Source: Pseudoduganella sp. (GTDB taxonomy: Bacteria; Pseudomonadota; Gammaproteobacteria; Burkholderiales; Burkholderiaceae_D). From it: a stretch of DNA of 64,000 nucleotides. Position numbers and translations under genes: made by a program. The stretch spans positions 25,328 to 89,327 of the forward strand of contig JAJTCO010000007.1 in assembly GCA_021323265.1 (NCBI GenBank), written 5' to 3'. Below are positions 51,528 to 59,234 of the stretch, piece after piece. Below the pieces are notes generated by a model. That model was not told where the DNA came from. It worked only from the letters and a program-made list of their open reading frames with translations, and ran no database searches. Every line of letters begins with the position of its first letter. Position 1 is the stretch's first letter.

Positions 51528-51940
51528 TGGATAGCCGCTTCCTGCCCCTGCCGGTGCGCCAGCTCGACATCGGCACCCCGGCCACTCCCCAGCCCGGCCA
51601 GGCGGCACCGGCCGCGCAGACGGAGGAAACGCGCTACCGCGCCAAGGCAACCGAAGCGGCCGTCAAGTTCGAAAGCTTCTTCATCGCCCATACGCTGCAC
51701 AAGATGCGCGACGCCACCAAGGCCATGTCCGGCGACGACAGCATCTACAAGGATTCCATCAATAGCGATATGCTGGACCTGGCCGACAATATGGTGGCCG
51801 ACCAGTTGGCCGGGCGGCGCGCCTTCGGCATTGCCGACGCCATCCTGCGCCAGCTCTTGCCGCCCGCCGCGCCCGCGCCCGCGCAACATTCCCCGCCGGA
51901 AATTGCACTTCCGGTTAAGAAAAATCCGAATGACGCTTAA
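51527..51940 (+). CDS. flgJ: Flagellar rod-cap protein FlgJ, rod domain only
   Basis: The 137-residue protein carries only the N-terminal Rod-binding domain of FlgJ (AVKFESFFIAHTLHKMRDATK, then MLDLADNMVADQLAGRRAFGIADAIL). Enteric FlgJ of about 310 residues has a muramidase domain after this, which is absent here and encoded separately at 43924-44736. Its start overlaps the flgI stop. Confidence 0.92.
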   Translation: MDSRFLPLPVRQLDIGTPATPQPGQAAPAAQTEETRYRAKATEAAVKFESFFIAHTLHKMRDATKAMSGDDSIYKDSINSDMLDLADNMVADQLAGRRAFGIADAILRQLLPPAAPAPAQHSPPEIALPVKKNPNDA

Positions 51941-52027
51941 TGGCGGCCGCGGCGCGGTCGCCTTTACCCGTTAACGGGTCAATGATGCTCTAGAGCAACG
52001 ACCCCAGCCCAAGGGAAGAGAACCACC
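51941..52027 (+). promoter_or_regulatory. flgJ-flgK gap with two perfect palindromes
   Basis: This 87-nt gap holds two perfect palindromes 6 nt apart: ACCCGTTAACGGGT (14 bp, 51966-51979) and TGCTCTAGAGCA (12 bp, 51986-51997). A ribosome site AAGGGAAGAG follows before flgK. The palindromes are candidate operators or mRNA hairpins at the switch from basal-body to late genes. Confidence 0.45.
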
Positions 52028-53395
52028 ATGTCCATCATCAACAATGCCCTGTCCGGTTCGTTGGCAGCCCAGGCGGCCCTGAACACGACCAGCCAGAACA
52101 TTGCAAACTTGCAAACCAAAGGCTACACCCGCCAGGGCGTGGTCCTGTCGGCGGTGGCGCCCGCCAGCGGCACTTATGGCGCCGGTTTCGGCGTCGAGGT
52201 GAGCAAGCTGATCCGATTCTCCGACTCGTACAAGAGCCAGCAGCTGTGGCGCGCCAACTCGGACCTGGGCATGCGCACCCAGTCGCAGCCCTATTTCACC
52301 CAGCTCGAACGCGTGATGGGCGACGAGCAGACCAGCCTGTCCAACGGCGTCGACCAGTTCTTCCGCGCCCTGAACGCGGCCGGCGTGGATCCGGTGTCGA
52401 CCCCGCTGCGCCAGCAGGTGGTCACCGCCGCCAACGCCATGGCGCAGTCGTTCAACAGCATCTACAACGTCACGCGCCAGCAGCAAACCTCGATTGCGCA
52501 GCAGCGCGACGCCATCTTGCCGCAGCTGAACACCCTGTCGGCCAATATTGCCCGCCTGAACAAACGCATCACCGAGTCGGGCGTGCTGGGCACCAACACC
52601 TCCGGCCTGGTCGACGAACGCGACCAGGCCATCGACGCCCTGGCCAACCTGGTCTCGATCGAAGTGCTGGAACAGCCCGACGGCACCCGCAGCGTTTCCC
52701 TGCGCAGCGGCCAGCCCCTGGTGGTGGGCAACCTGTCCGGCACCCTGGCCATGAACAGCGCCAGCGGCACGCCGCAGCTGGAACTGAGCTTCGCCCAAAG
52801 CGTGTTCGGCCTGGACGACACCAAGGTGGGCGGCCAGCTGGGCGGCATCGGCGACTTCGAAAAGAACGTCCTGAACCCGCTGCAGCAATCGCTGGTGGAC
52901 ATGGCCGACCAACTGGCCAGCAAGGTCAATACCACGCTGGCAGGCGGCTTCAAGCCGGACGGCACGGCCGGCACCGCCCTGTTTACGTTCGACGCCACCG
53001 GCGCCGGCGGCATCCTCAACATCACGCCCGGCATCCTGGCCGCCGACCTGGCCTTCTCGGCCGACGGCACCCCGGGCGACAGCGGCAACCTGCAGCTGCT
53101 GATCGGCATCAAGAACCAGCCCGTGACGCTGGCCTCGATCGGCTCGGTGCTGCTGGGCGACGCCGACACCCAGCTGGTGGGCAAGCTGGGCATCGACAGC
53201 GGCCAGAACCAGTCGCTGCTGCAAACGGCCACCACCATCCGCCAGCAGTCCGAAGACGACTGGGCCGCCACCAGCTCCGTCAACAAGGACGAGGAAGCGA
53301 TCAACCTGGTGGAATTCCAGAATATGTACCAGGCGAACATGAAAGTGATCGCCGTGGCCAATGAATTGTTTGACGCCACCTTGGCGATGTTCTGA
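52028..53395 (+). CDS. flgK: Hook-filament junction protein FlgK (HAP1)
   Basis: The 455-residue protein shows the N-terminal SGSLAAQAALNTTSQNIANLQTKGYTRQ and the C-terminal EAINLVEFQNMYQANMKVIAVANELFDATLAM. It is on the short side for FlgK (commonly 450-650), as in lateral systems. FlgK and FlgL join the hook to the filament. Confidence 0.94.
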   Translation: MSIINNALSGSLAAQAALNTTSQNIANLQTKGYTRQGVVLSAVAPASGTYGAGFGVEVSKLIRFSDSYKSQQLWRANSDLGMRTQSQPYFTQLERVMGDEQTSLSNGVDQFFRALNAAGVDPVSTPLRQQVVTAANAMAQSFNSIYNVTRQQQTSIAQQRDAILPQLNTLSANIARLNKRITESGVLGTNTSGLVDERDQAIDALANLVSIEVLEQPDGTRSVSLRSGQPLVVGNLSGTLAMNSASGTPQLELSFAQSVFGLDDTKVGGQLGGIGDFEKNVLNPLQQSLVDMADQLASKVNTTLAGGFKPDGTAGTALFTFDATGAGGILNITPGILAADLAFSADGTPGDSGNLQLLIGIKNQPVTLASIGSVLLGDADTQLVGKLGIDSGQNQSLLQTATTIRQQSEDDWAATSSVNKDEEAINLVEFQNMYQANMKVIAVANELFDATLAMF

Positions 53396-53406
53396 GGTAA
53401 CCGATC

Positions 53407-54321
53407 ATGATCCGTATCGCCTCCAGCCAGTTCCAGGCGTCGATGAACCGCTCGCTGCAGCTGAACCAGACCACCATCGCCAAGCTGACCGAGCAGATGG
53501 CCACCGGCAACAAGATCCAGGTCCCTTCCGACGAGCCGATCGCCAACGTGCGCCTGTCGCGCCTGCGCCGCGAAGAAAACATCGTCAGCCAGTATGTCGA
53601 CAACATCGACGCCGTGAAGATCCGCCTGTCGAAGAACGAAACCTACCTGAGCTCGATGGTGGGCGACATGGGCGCCGCGCGCGACCTGTTCGTGTGGGCC
53701 TCGGACGGCTCCAACACGCCGGACGACCTGAACGCCATGGTCAACAGCCTGACCGCCCTGCGCGACTCGCTCTACTTCAACGGCAACACGCGCGACCAGG
53801 AAGGCAAGTTCATTTTCTCCGGCACCCTGACGGGGACGCAGGCCCTGACGCTGGACCCGGGCCAGCCGGTCGGCAGCCGCTACAGCTATACCGGCAATAG
53901 CGGCGTGCAGGAAGTGGTGGTGGGCAATGGCATCACCCAGCCCGCCAACGTCACCGTGGACGGCATGCAGGATTACCTCAACCAGCTCGACATTGCCATC
54001 GACATGCTGGGCCAGCCCACCGTCGACCCGTCCGACCCGGCCCTGAAGGCCGCCCTGCGCACGGCACTGGACGGCACCGACACGGCCCTGAACCTGATCG
54101 CCGGCAAGATCGCCAGCTTCGGCGGCGCCCAGAACGTGATGGAAACCCTGGCCAGCAACCACGCCAACGTCAGCCTGTCGAACAAGATGGCCATCACGGA
54201 TATTGCACAATTGGATTACGGCCTGGCTGCGACCCAGCTGACTGGCTACAATAACGCCTTGCAGGCGACCTACCAGGCCTACTCGAAAGTCAGTAACCTG
54301 TCACTCTTCAACGTACTGTAA
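53407..54321 (+). CDS. flgL: Hook-filament junction protein FlgL (HAP3)
   Basis: The 304-residue protein has flagellin-like ends: RIASSQFQASMNRSLQLNQTTIAKLTEQMATG at the start and ATQLTGYNNALQATYQAYSKVSNLSLFNVL at the end. The middle is of modest length, in keeping with FlgL and not flagellin. It is the only gene in the window with flagellin-type termini. Confidence 0.93.
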   Translation: MIRIASSQFQASMNRSLQLNQTTIAKLTEQMATGNKIQVPSDEPIANVRLSRLRREENIVSQYVDNIDAVKIRLSKNETYLSSMVGDMGAARDLFVWASDGSNTPDDLNAMVNSLTALRDSLYFNGNTRDQEGKFIFSGTLTGTQALTLDPGQPVGSRYSYTGNSGVQEVVVGNGITQPANVTVDGMQDYLNQLDIAIDMLGQPTVDPSDPALKAALRTALDGTDTALNLIAGKIASFGGAQNVMETLASNHANVSLSNKMAITDIAQLDYGLAATQLTGYNNALQATYQAYSKVSNLSLFNVL

Positions 54322-54326
54322 CGATC

Positions 54327-55361
54327 ATGGAAATCGCCCAGCGCCCCAGTACCACCGGCCTCGCCTCCCGTGCGACGACCCAACCCGGCGCCAGCCAGGT
54401 CGAGTCCGCGGCGCCAGGTACGGGCGCGCCGGGTGAAGCGGCTGCGGCGGGCGCCGCCCCGGCGCCCCTGCGCCGCGGCCTGAGCAATATCGACGCGCCC
54501 CTGCAGAACGACGTGTCGGGCGCCCAACAGGCGATCGACTTCCTCGAGCAAAGCGCCGCCCAGCTGCGCGCCCTGAAATCCGACCTCGCCGCCAAGCTGG
54601 CCACGCGCCAGATGCGCGACGGCCAGGTCGAGCAGCGCGTACGCCAGTTCGCCGACACTTGGCGCACCCGCAGCCAGGCCTCCGGCGGCACGCTGGACGC
54701 CCAGCTCAACTTCTCCACCCAGCCCGCCGTGCAGCGCTTCACCGTGCGCGGCATGACGCTGGCCAACCTGCGCAACGGCGCCCGCGAAACCCTCGCCATC
54801 TCGGTTGGCGGCGGCACGGCCGGCCTGCGCTCGGTGCACCTGACGCCGGGCCTGAGCGACGGCGAGATCGTGGCGCGCTTCGACCAGGCGCTGGCCCCGA
54901 CCGGCGTGCGCGTGACGGTCAGCAAGGATGGCGAACTGGTCTTTTCAGCACCGGAAAGCGCCTGGCCCGCCCTGCGCGAGTCGCTGGCCGTGCAAGGCGG
55001 CGGCATCCGCTTCCCGGCCGGCCAGCTGAGCCGCCTGAAAGCCGAAGCCGAAGCCCCGGTCGTGCTGCCCGAAGGCTGGGGCACCAGCGACATCGAAGCC
55101 ATGCGCGCCACGCTGCAGCAGGTGACGCAAGCGCTGGCGCACGTCGAAGCGGCCCTGTCCAAGGTGCGCCAGGAACTGGCCATGGCCGCCCAGCGCGCCA
55201 GGATCGACCTGCCCGAGATTGAAGTGGCCGGTATGGGCCAGATGGCCGAAGTATTCGCCAACGTGGCCAACGAGCCCGGCTACAGCGCCCTGGTCTCGCT
55301 CACCTCCGCCCTGGTCGGCATCAACCGCGACCGCGTCGTCTCCCTGCTCCGCCTCGGCTAA
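54327..55361 (+). CDS. LafW-like hook-associated protein of unknown function
   Basis: The 344-residue protein follows flgL by 5 nt, the position of lafW in lateral clusters. It has a low-complexity N-terminus (to about residue 50), a helix (DFLEQSAAQLRALKSDLAAK), a middle beta-rich region with LTPGLSDGEIVARFDQAL and VTVSKDGELVFSAPE, similar in style to flagellin insertion domains, and a helical C-terminus. It lacks secretion-type flagellin ends. I assign it by position and general resemblance only. Its stop codon TAA runs directly into a 29-nt transposon end. Confidence 0.6.
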   Translation: MEIAQRPSTTGLASRATTQPGASQVESAAPGTGAPGEAAAAGAAPAPLRRGLSNIDAPLQNDVSGAQQAIDFLEQSAAQLRALKSDLAAKLATRQMRDGQVEQRVRQFADTWRTRSQASGGTLDAQLNFSTQPAVQRFTVRGMTLANLRNGARETLAISVGGGTAGLRSVHLTPGLSDGEIVARFDQALAPTGVRVTVSKDGELVFSAPESAWPALRESLAVQGGGIRFPAGQLSRLKAEAEAPVVLPEGWGTSDIEAMRATLQQVTQALAHVEAALSKVRQELAMAAQRARIDLPEIEVAGMGQMAEVFANVANEPGYSALVSLTSALVGINRDRVVSLLRLG

Positions 55362-55389
55362 ATTCGGGGTCAGCTCTGTCATTCGGACA
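55361..55389 (+). repeat. Left 29-nt inverted repeat of the RAYT element
   Basis: The unit matches the reverse complement of 56317-56345 with one mismatch near the inner end (ATTCGG against AATCGG). Its inner 14 nt also equal the left end of the repeat at 24135-24148. GTCA-type hairpin potential within the unit is typical of REP sequences. Confidence 0.85.
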
Positions 55390-55394
55390 GAAAA

Positions 55395-56264
55395 TCACAC
55401 CCTTTGATCTGGCGCAAGACGGGCCGCCGTTTTTTCATGCAGTTTGACCGCGCGGCTGACTGTCTTGACGGAAACACCCCGGTAGCGCGCAATCTCGGCC
55501 ATCGAGTAGCCCAGCGATAAGTAGGCCTGCGCCATCGCCAGCCTCGGATCATGCTTTCCCGCGAAGAAGTCCGCCAGCGGCGGCAGCACGGCCTGGCGCT
55601 GGCTGCGGCGAATCTCGATCAGTTCGCCCGCCACCGGGGCGCCAGCCAGGCGTTGGCAGAACGCCTCATCGCCCAGCAACAATTGGCAGTTCACGTGCTT
55701 CAGCGGGCTCTCGGCGCCAATGCCCTGCAACACGAACTGCTCGTAGCGCGTTTCCGCCACCAGGCGCCGGCTGCCCCACAAGGCCAGCACCTCACCGACC
55801 GACAGCCAGCCCGGCGCATCGTCCAGCCCTGCCGTCGCACGGTAGCTGCTCCACGGCCACAGCACCGGATGCGCCACCATGCCCGCCCGTACCGGGTTCA
55901 GCACCACATAGCGCGCCAGTTCCATCAGATAGGCCGCACGGTCGCACAGGATGGCCTTGTAGCGCCCCTGAAACACGTGCCCCACCAGGCGGTGCGTGCG
56001 GTTGAAGTACTGCGAGTAGTTGCCGTTCAGGTAGCGCATGCCCTGCGCCAGCCTGCCCTCGGCAGTGGTGAGCACCAGGTGGTAATGGTTGCCCATCTGG
56101 CAATAGGCATGCACCGCGAAGTGAAAGCGCGTGCACGTCTCGCCCAGCAGGGTCAGCCACACGAGGCGGTCGCTGTCCGAGCGAAAGATGCTGTGGCGCC
56201 GATCGCCGCGCGCGGTGATGTGGTACAGCGCGCCGGCTTCTTCGTATCGTAGGGGACGGGTCAT
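55395..56264 (-). CDS. REP-associated tyrosine transposase (Y1 family)
   Basis: The 289-residue protein is a Y1/RAYT transposase, single-strand DNA endonuclease of the IS200/IS605 superfamily associated with REP elements. Typical are YHITARGDRRHSIF at the start, the metal site His60-Tyr-His62 in MGNHYHLVLTT, and ELARYVVLNPVRAGMV with WPWSSYRA. A C-terminal helix-turn-helix-like region (LGYSMAEIARYRGVSVKTVSRAVKLH) is an extra. It sits between the 29-nt repeats it presumably recognises and looks full length. Confidence 0.92.
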   Translation of the reverse strand: MTRPLRYEEAGALYHITARGDRRHSIFRSDSDRLVWLTLLGETCTRFHFAVHAYCQMGNHYHLVLTTAEGRLAQGMRYLNGNYSQYFNRTHRLVGHVFQGRYKAILCDRAAYLMELARYVVLNPVRAGMVAHPVLWPWSSYRATAGLDDAPGWLSVGEVLALWGSRRLVAETRYEQFVLQGIGAESPLKHVNCQLLLGDEAFCQRLAGAPVAGELIEIRRSQRQAVLPPLADFFAGKHDPRLAMAQAYLSLGYSMAEIARYRGVSVKTVSRAVKLHEKTAARLAPDQRV

Positions 56265-56303
56265 GGGGCGACTATGCCCCGTCCCGCCGGCCTGAGTCTT
56301 GAG

Positions 56304-58529
56304 CTATCGCAACGAATGTCCGATTGACAGAGCTGACCCCGAATTTTCACGCGCCATGGCGGTCAGCTGGGCGGCAGGCATGGGGTGGGCGTAGACGTAG
56401 CCCTGGGCGTAGTCGCAGCCGGCCGCCTTCAGCAGTTCCAGCTGGGCCGGCGTTTCCACCCCTTCCGCCACTACCTTCAGGCCCAGCTTGTGGGCCATGA
56501 CGATGATCCCTTCGCACAGGGCCAGGTCGCCGGAATCGCCCGCCAGGTCCATCACGAAGCTGCGGTCGATTTTCAGGTAGTCGATGTCGAATTTCTTCAG
56601 GTGCGCCAGCACCGAATGGCCGGTGCCGAAGTCGTCGAGCGCCACCTGCAAGCCCATGGACCTGAACTGGTGCAGGCGTTCGATCACGGGACCGCTGTGC
56701 TCGAGGAGCAGGCGCTCGGTGATTTCGATCACGATACTGCGCGGCGCCAGCTGCAGCTGCTCGACGTACGCCATCCACTGGTCGAAGGCTTGCTGACCGG
56801 CGCGAAACTGCACCGGCGACTGGTTGACGCTGATCTGGAACGGCCGGCCCAGCTCATCCTGCCAGCGCTTGGCCTGGTCGGCCGCATGGCGGAAGGCCCA
56901 GTCGCCGATTTCAAGAATGATGCCGCTCGCTTCGGCGCTGCCGATGAAGTCGGCCGGGTTCAGCATGCCGCGCTCGGGATGGCGCCAGCGCAGCAGCGCC
57001 TCGGCCCGTTCGATGCCGCCCGTGCGCAGGTTGACGATGGGCTGGTAGTGCAGCTCGAACTCGTGGTTGGCGACGGCCTGCTGCAAGTCGCGCGTGACGC
57101 GCAGGCGCAGCTGGGCCGCGGCCTGCATGTCCGGCGTGAAGTAGCTGTAGCGGTTGCGGCCGGCATGCTTGGCGGCGTACATGGCCTGGTCGGCGTTGCG
57201 CAGCAATTGCTCGGGGTCGCCGGCATCGGCCGGGTGCAGGGCGATGCCGACGCTGGCCGACACCGATCCCGTGCTGCCGCCCAGCAGGAAGGGGCGGTTC
57301 AGGGTGGCGATGATCTGCTGCGCCACGCGTTCGGCGCTGGTCACCTGCTCCAGGCCCGGCAGGATCACCACGAACTCGTCGCCGCCCAGGCGCGCCAGCG
57401 TGTCGGAGGCGCGCACGCAGGAAGCGATGCGCGCGGCCGCTTCCACCAGCAGGGCGTCGCCCATCTCATGGCCGAGGCGGTCGTTGATCTCCTTGAACTG
57501 GTCCAGGTCGATGAACAGCAGGGCCAGGAACAAGCCCTCGCGCCGGGCCTTCTTCATTTCGTGCGCGAGCCGCTCCTGGAACATATTGCGGTTCGGCAGG
57601 GCCGTGAGCGCGTCGTAGTTGGCCTGGTGCCAGATCAGTTCGGCCGACTGCTTGTGCGCGGTGATATCGCTGACCAGCGCCAGCGCGCCCATATAGCTGC
57701 CGTCGGCGTCGAAGATCGGGTTGGTGGCCAGCGTAGCCCACATTTCCGCGCCGTTCTTGCGGATGAACTTGAATTCGTGGCGCTCGGCGATGCCTTGCTG
57801 GCGGCGCGCGATATTGCGCTCGAGCAGGGAGCGCCCTTCATCGTCCATGAAGGCGATCAGGGGCTGCTCCAGCATTTCCTCGATGGTGTAGCCCAGCAGG
57901 GCCGCCATTTTCGGGTTGACGAAGCTGGTGCGCGCGCTGGCGTCGATTTCCCAGATGCCTTCCTCGGCGCTGTGCACGATGCGGCGGAAGCGCTCTTCGC
58001 TCTTTTCCAGCGCGGCCAACTTGCCCTCGGCCAGTTCCAGCACGACGCGCAACTGGGCCGCGCCCGGCGTGCCGCTGCCGAGCAGGGTCACGGCAAAGCC
58101 GCGGTCGCCGCGCCCGCGCGTCATCTGCAGCGCCAGGCGCTGCGGTTCTTGGCTGGCGAGACAGGCGTTGACGAAAGCGTCGAAGTCGGCAGTGAAGCGC
58201 TGGGCGATGAACTGGCGCAAGGGAATGCGCTCGGGATTGCTGCGGGGCAGGCCCAGCAAGTCAGCGCCCACCAGGTTCATCTGCACGATCGTGGTGTCGC
58301 TGGCCAGTACGAAGTAGCCGACCGGCGCCAGCAGGTAGAGGTCGTTGAAATAATCCTGTTCCTCGGCCAGCGGCGGCGCACCGGCGCTAGGGGGAGGCGC
58401 CACCAGCGGCGTGCCGCCCATGGCCGCCAGCACGGCTTCGCCGGGCAACAGCTGATCCAGCCCTGCCAGTCCTGGGACGGCAGGCCGGATGGCGGGCTCC
58501 GCCTGCCTGGCACGCTGGTCTTTATCCAT
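56304..58529 (-). CDS. PAS-PAS-GGDEF-EAL cyclic-di-GMP signalling protein
   Basis: The 741-residue protein carries two PAS domains (about 60-165 and 175-295), a GGDEF domain with intact GGDEF at 382-386 and an RxxD inhibitory site (373-376), and an EAL domain with EAL at 510-512 and DDFGTGHSVLAHLKKF and DYLKIDRSF. It may make and break cyclic-di-GMP, and could affect the motility locus nearby; that is inference. The start is ATG at 58529; a further ATG 30 nt upstream has no ribosome site. The last 13 residues (from SGSALSIGHSLR) are read from the transposon end, so the C-terminus is altered. Confidence 0.92.
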   Translation of the reverse strand: MDKDQRARQAEPAIRPAVPGLAGLDQLLPGEAVLAAMGGTPLVAPPPSAGAPPLAEEQDYFNDLYLLAPVGYFVLASDTTIVQMNLVGADLLGLPRSNPERIPLRQFIAQRFTADFDAFVNACLASQEPQRLALQMTRGRGDRGFAVTLLGSGTPGAAQLRVVLELAEGKLAALEKSEERFRRIVHSAEEGIWEIDASARTSFVNPKMAALLGYTIEEMLEQPLIAFMDDEGRSLLERNIARRQQGIAERHEFKFIRKNGAEMWATLATNPIFDADGSYMGALALVSDITAHKQSAELIWHQANYDALTALPNRNMFQERLAHEMKKARREGLFLALLFIDLDQFKEINDRLGHEMGDALLVEAAARIASCVRASDTLARLGGDEFVVILPGLEQVTSAERVAQQIIATLNRPFLLGGSTGSVSASVGIALHPADAGDPEQLLRNADQAMYAAKHAGRNRYSYFTPDMQAAAQLRLRVTRDLQQAVANHEFELHYQPIVNLRTGGIERAEALLRWRHPERGMLNPADFIGSAEASGIILEIGDWAFRHAADQAKRWQDELGRPFQISVNQSPVQFRAGQQAFDQWMAYVEQLQLAPRSIVIEITERLLLEHSGPVIERLHQFRSMGLQVALDDFGTGHSVLAHLKKFDIDYLKIDRSFVMDLAGDSGDLALCEGIIVMAHKLGLKVVAEGVETPAQLELLKAAGCDYAQGYVYAHPMPAAQLTAMARENSGSALSIGHSLR
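56317..56345 (-). repeat. Right 29-nt inverted repeat of the RAYT element
   Basis: Identical over all 29 nt to 24260-24288 and inverted relative to 55361-55389. It encodes part of the C-terminus of the GGDEF-EAL protein. Confidence 0.9.
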
Positions 58530-58569
58530 GGCTTCCAGCCTAGCATGCCTTTGTGGCAATGTCGAGCCG

Positions 58570-59232
58570 CTAACTTTGGCGATGCGACCGGTTCAGGCGC
58601 TGTTCCGCCAGGCGCTGCAATTGTTCGAAGGCGAAGCTGAGGAGCCAGTAGATGGCCGCGGCGGCCAGGTACAGCGGCAAGGGGCGGAACGTGGTGGCAA
58701 TCACTTCCTTGGTCGAGAGCATGAGTTCGGTCATCGTGATGACCGACACCAGCGAGGTATCCTTGATCAGGCTGATCAAGGTGTTGCTCATCGACGGCAC
58801 GGCAATGCGCAACGCTTGCGGCATGACCACGTAGCGCAGGGTCTGGGCATATCCCATGCCCAGGCTGTAGCTGGCCGACCACTGGCCCTTGGGCATGGAC
58901 AGGATGGCGCCGCGCAGGCTTTCCGACAGGTAGGCGCCGGCATTCAGGCTCAGCGCCAGGATGCCCGCCGTCACCGGGGTGAACTCGATGCCGACCGAGG
59001 GCAGGCCGTAGTAGATGACGAACATTTGCACCAGCAGCGGGGTGCCGCGCATCAGGCTGACGTACACATTGGCCGGCCAGCGCAGCCACTTCCACGGCAG
59101 GATGCGCATGACGGCGGTGGGGAAGCCCAGCAGCAGCCCGCCCACCATGGCGGCCACGGCAAACACCAGGGTATAGCCGGCGCCCGTCAGCATCACGGGC
59201 GCGGCCTCCCGCAGCAGTTCCAGCAACTCCAT
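58570..59232 (-). CDS. Polar amino acid ABC transporter permease
   Basis: The 220-residue inner-membrane permease is of the HisM/GlnP type. Five or more membrane segments and the loop that contacts the ATPase, SLNAGAYLSESLRGAILSMPKGQWSASYSLG, are seen, with the EAA motif just after (ALRIAVPSMSNTLISLIKDTSL). It starts 2 nt after the binding-protein gene stop. No ATPase gene follows, so it must share one from elsewhere. Confidence 0.92.
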   Translation of the reverse strand: MELLELLREAAPVMLTGAGYTLVFAVAAMVGGLLLGFPTAVMRILPWKWLRWPANVYVSLMRGTPLLVQMFVIYYGLPSVGIEFTPVTAGILALSLNAGAYLSESLRGAILSMPKGQWSASYSLGMGYAQTLRYVVMPQALRIAVPSMSNTLISLIKDTSLVSVITMTELMLSTKEVIATTFRPLPLYLAAAAIYWLLSFAFEQLQRLAEQRLNRSHRQS

Positions 59233-59234
59233 GC

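Larger units (their letters stand above)
55361..56345. mobile_element. REP-associated transposase element with 29-bp inverted ends
   Basis: The element is bounded by 29-nt inverted repeats at 55361-55389 and 56317-56345, which differ at one position. Each has the outer part AATTCGGGGTCAGCTCTGTC and an inner TCGGACA. It contains one transposase gene. The left end begins in the lafW-like stop codon and the right end forms the 3' end of the GGDEF-EAL gene. The same repeat unit occurs at 24260-24288. Confidence 0.85.

Noticed and set aside
53407..54321. Flagellin for the FlgL gene
   Set aside because: Its termini resemble flagellin, but length, position after flgK and the sequence pattern fit FlgL.
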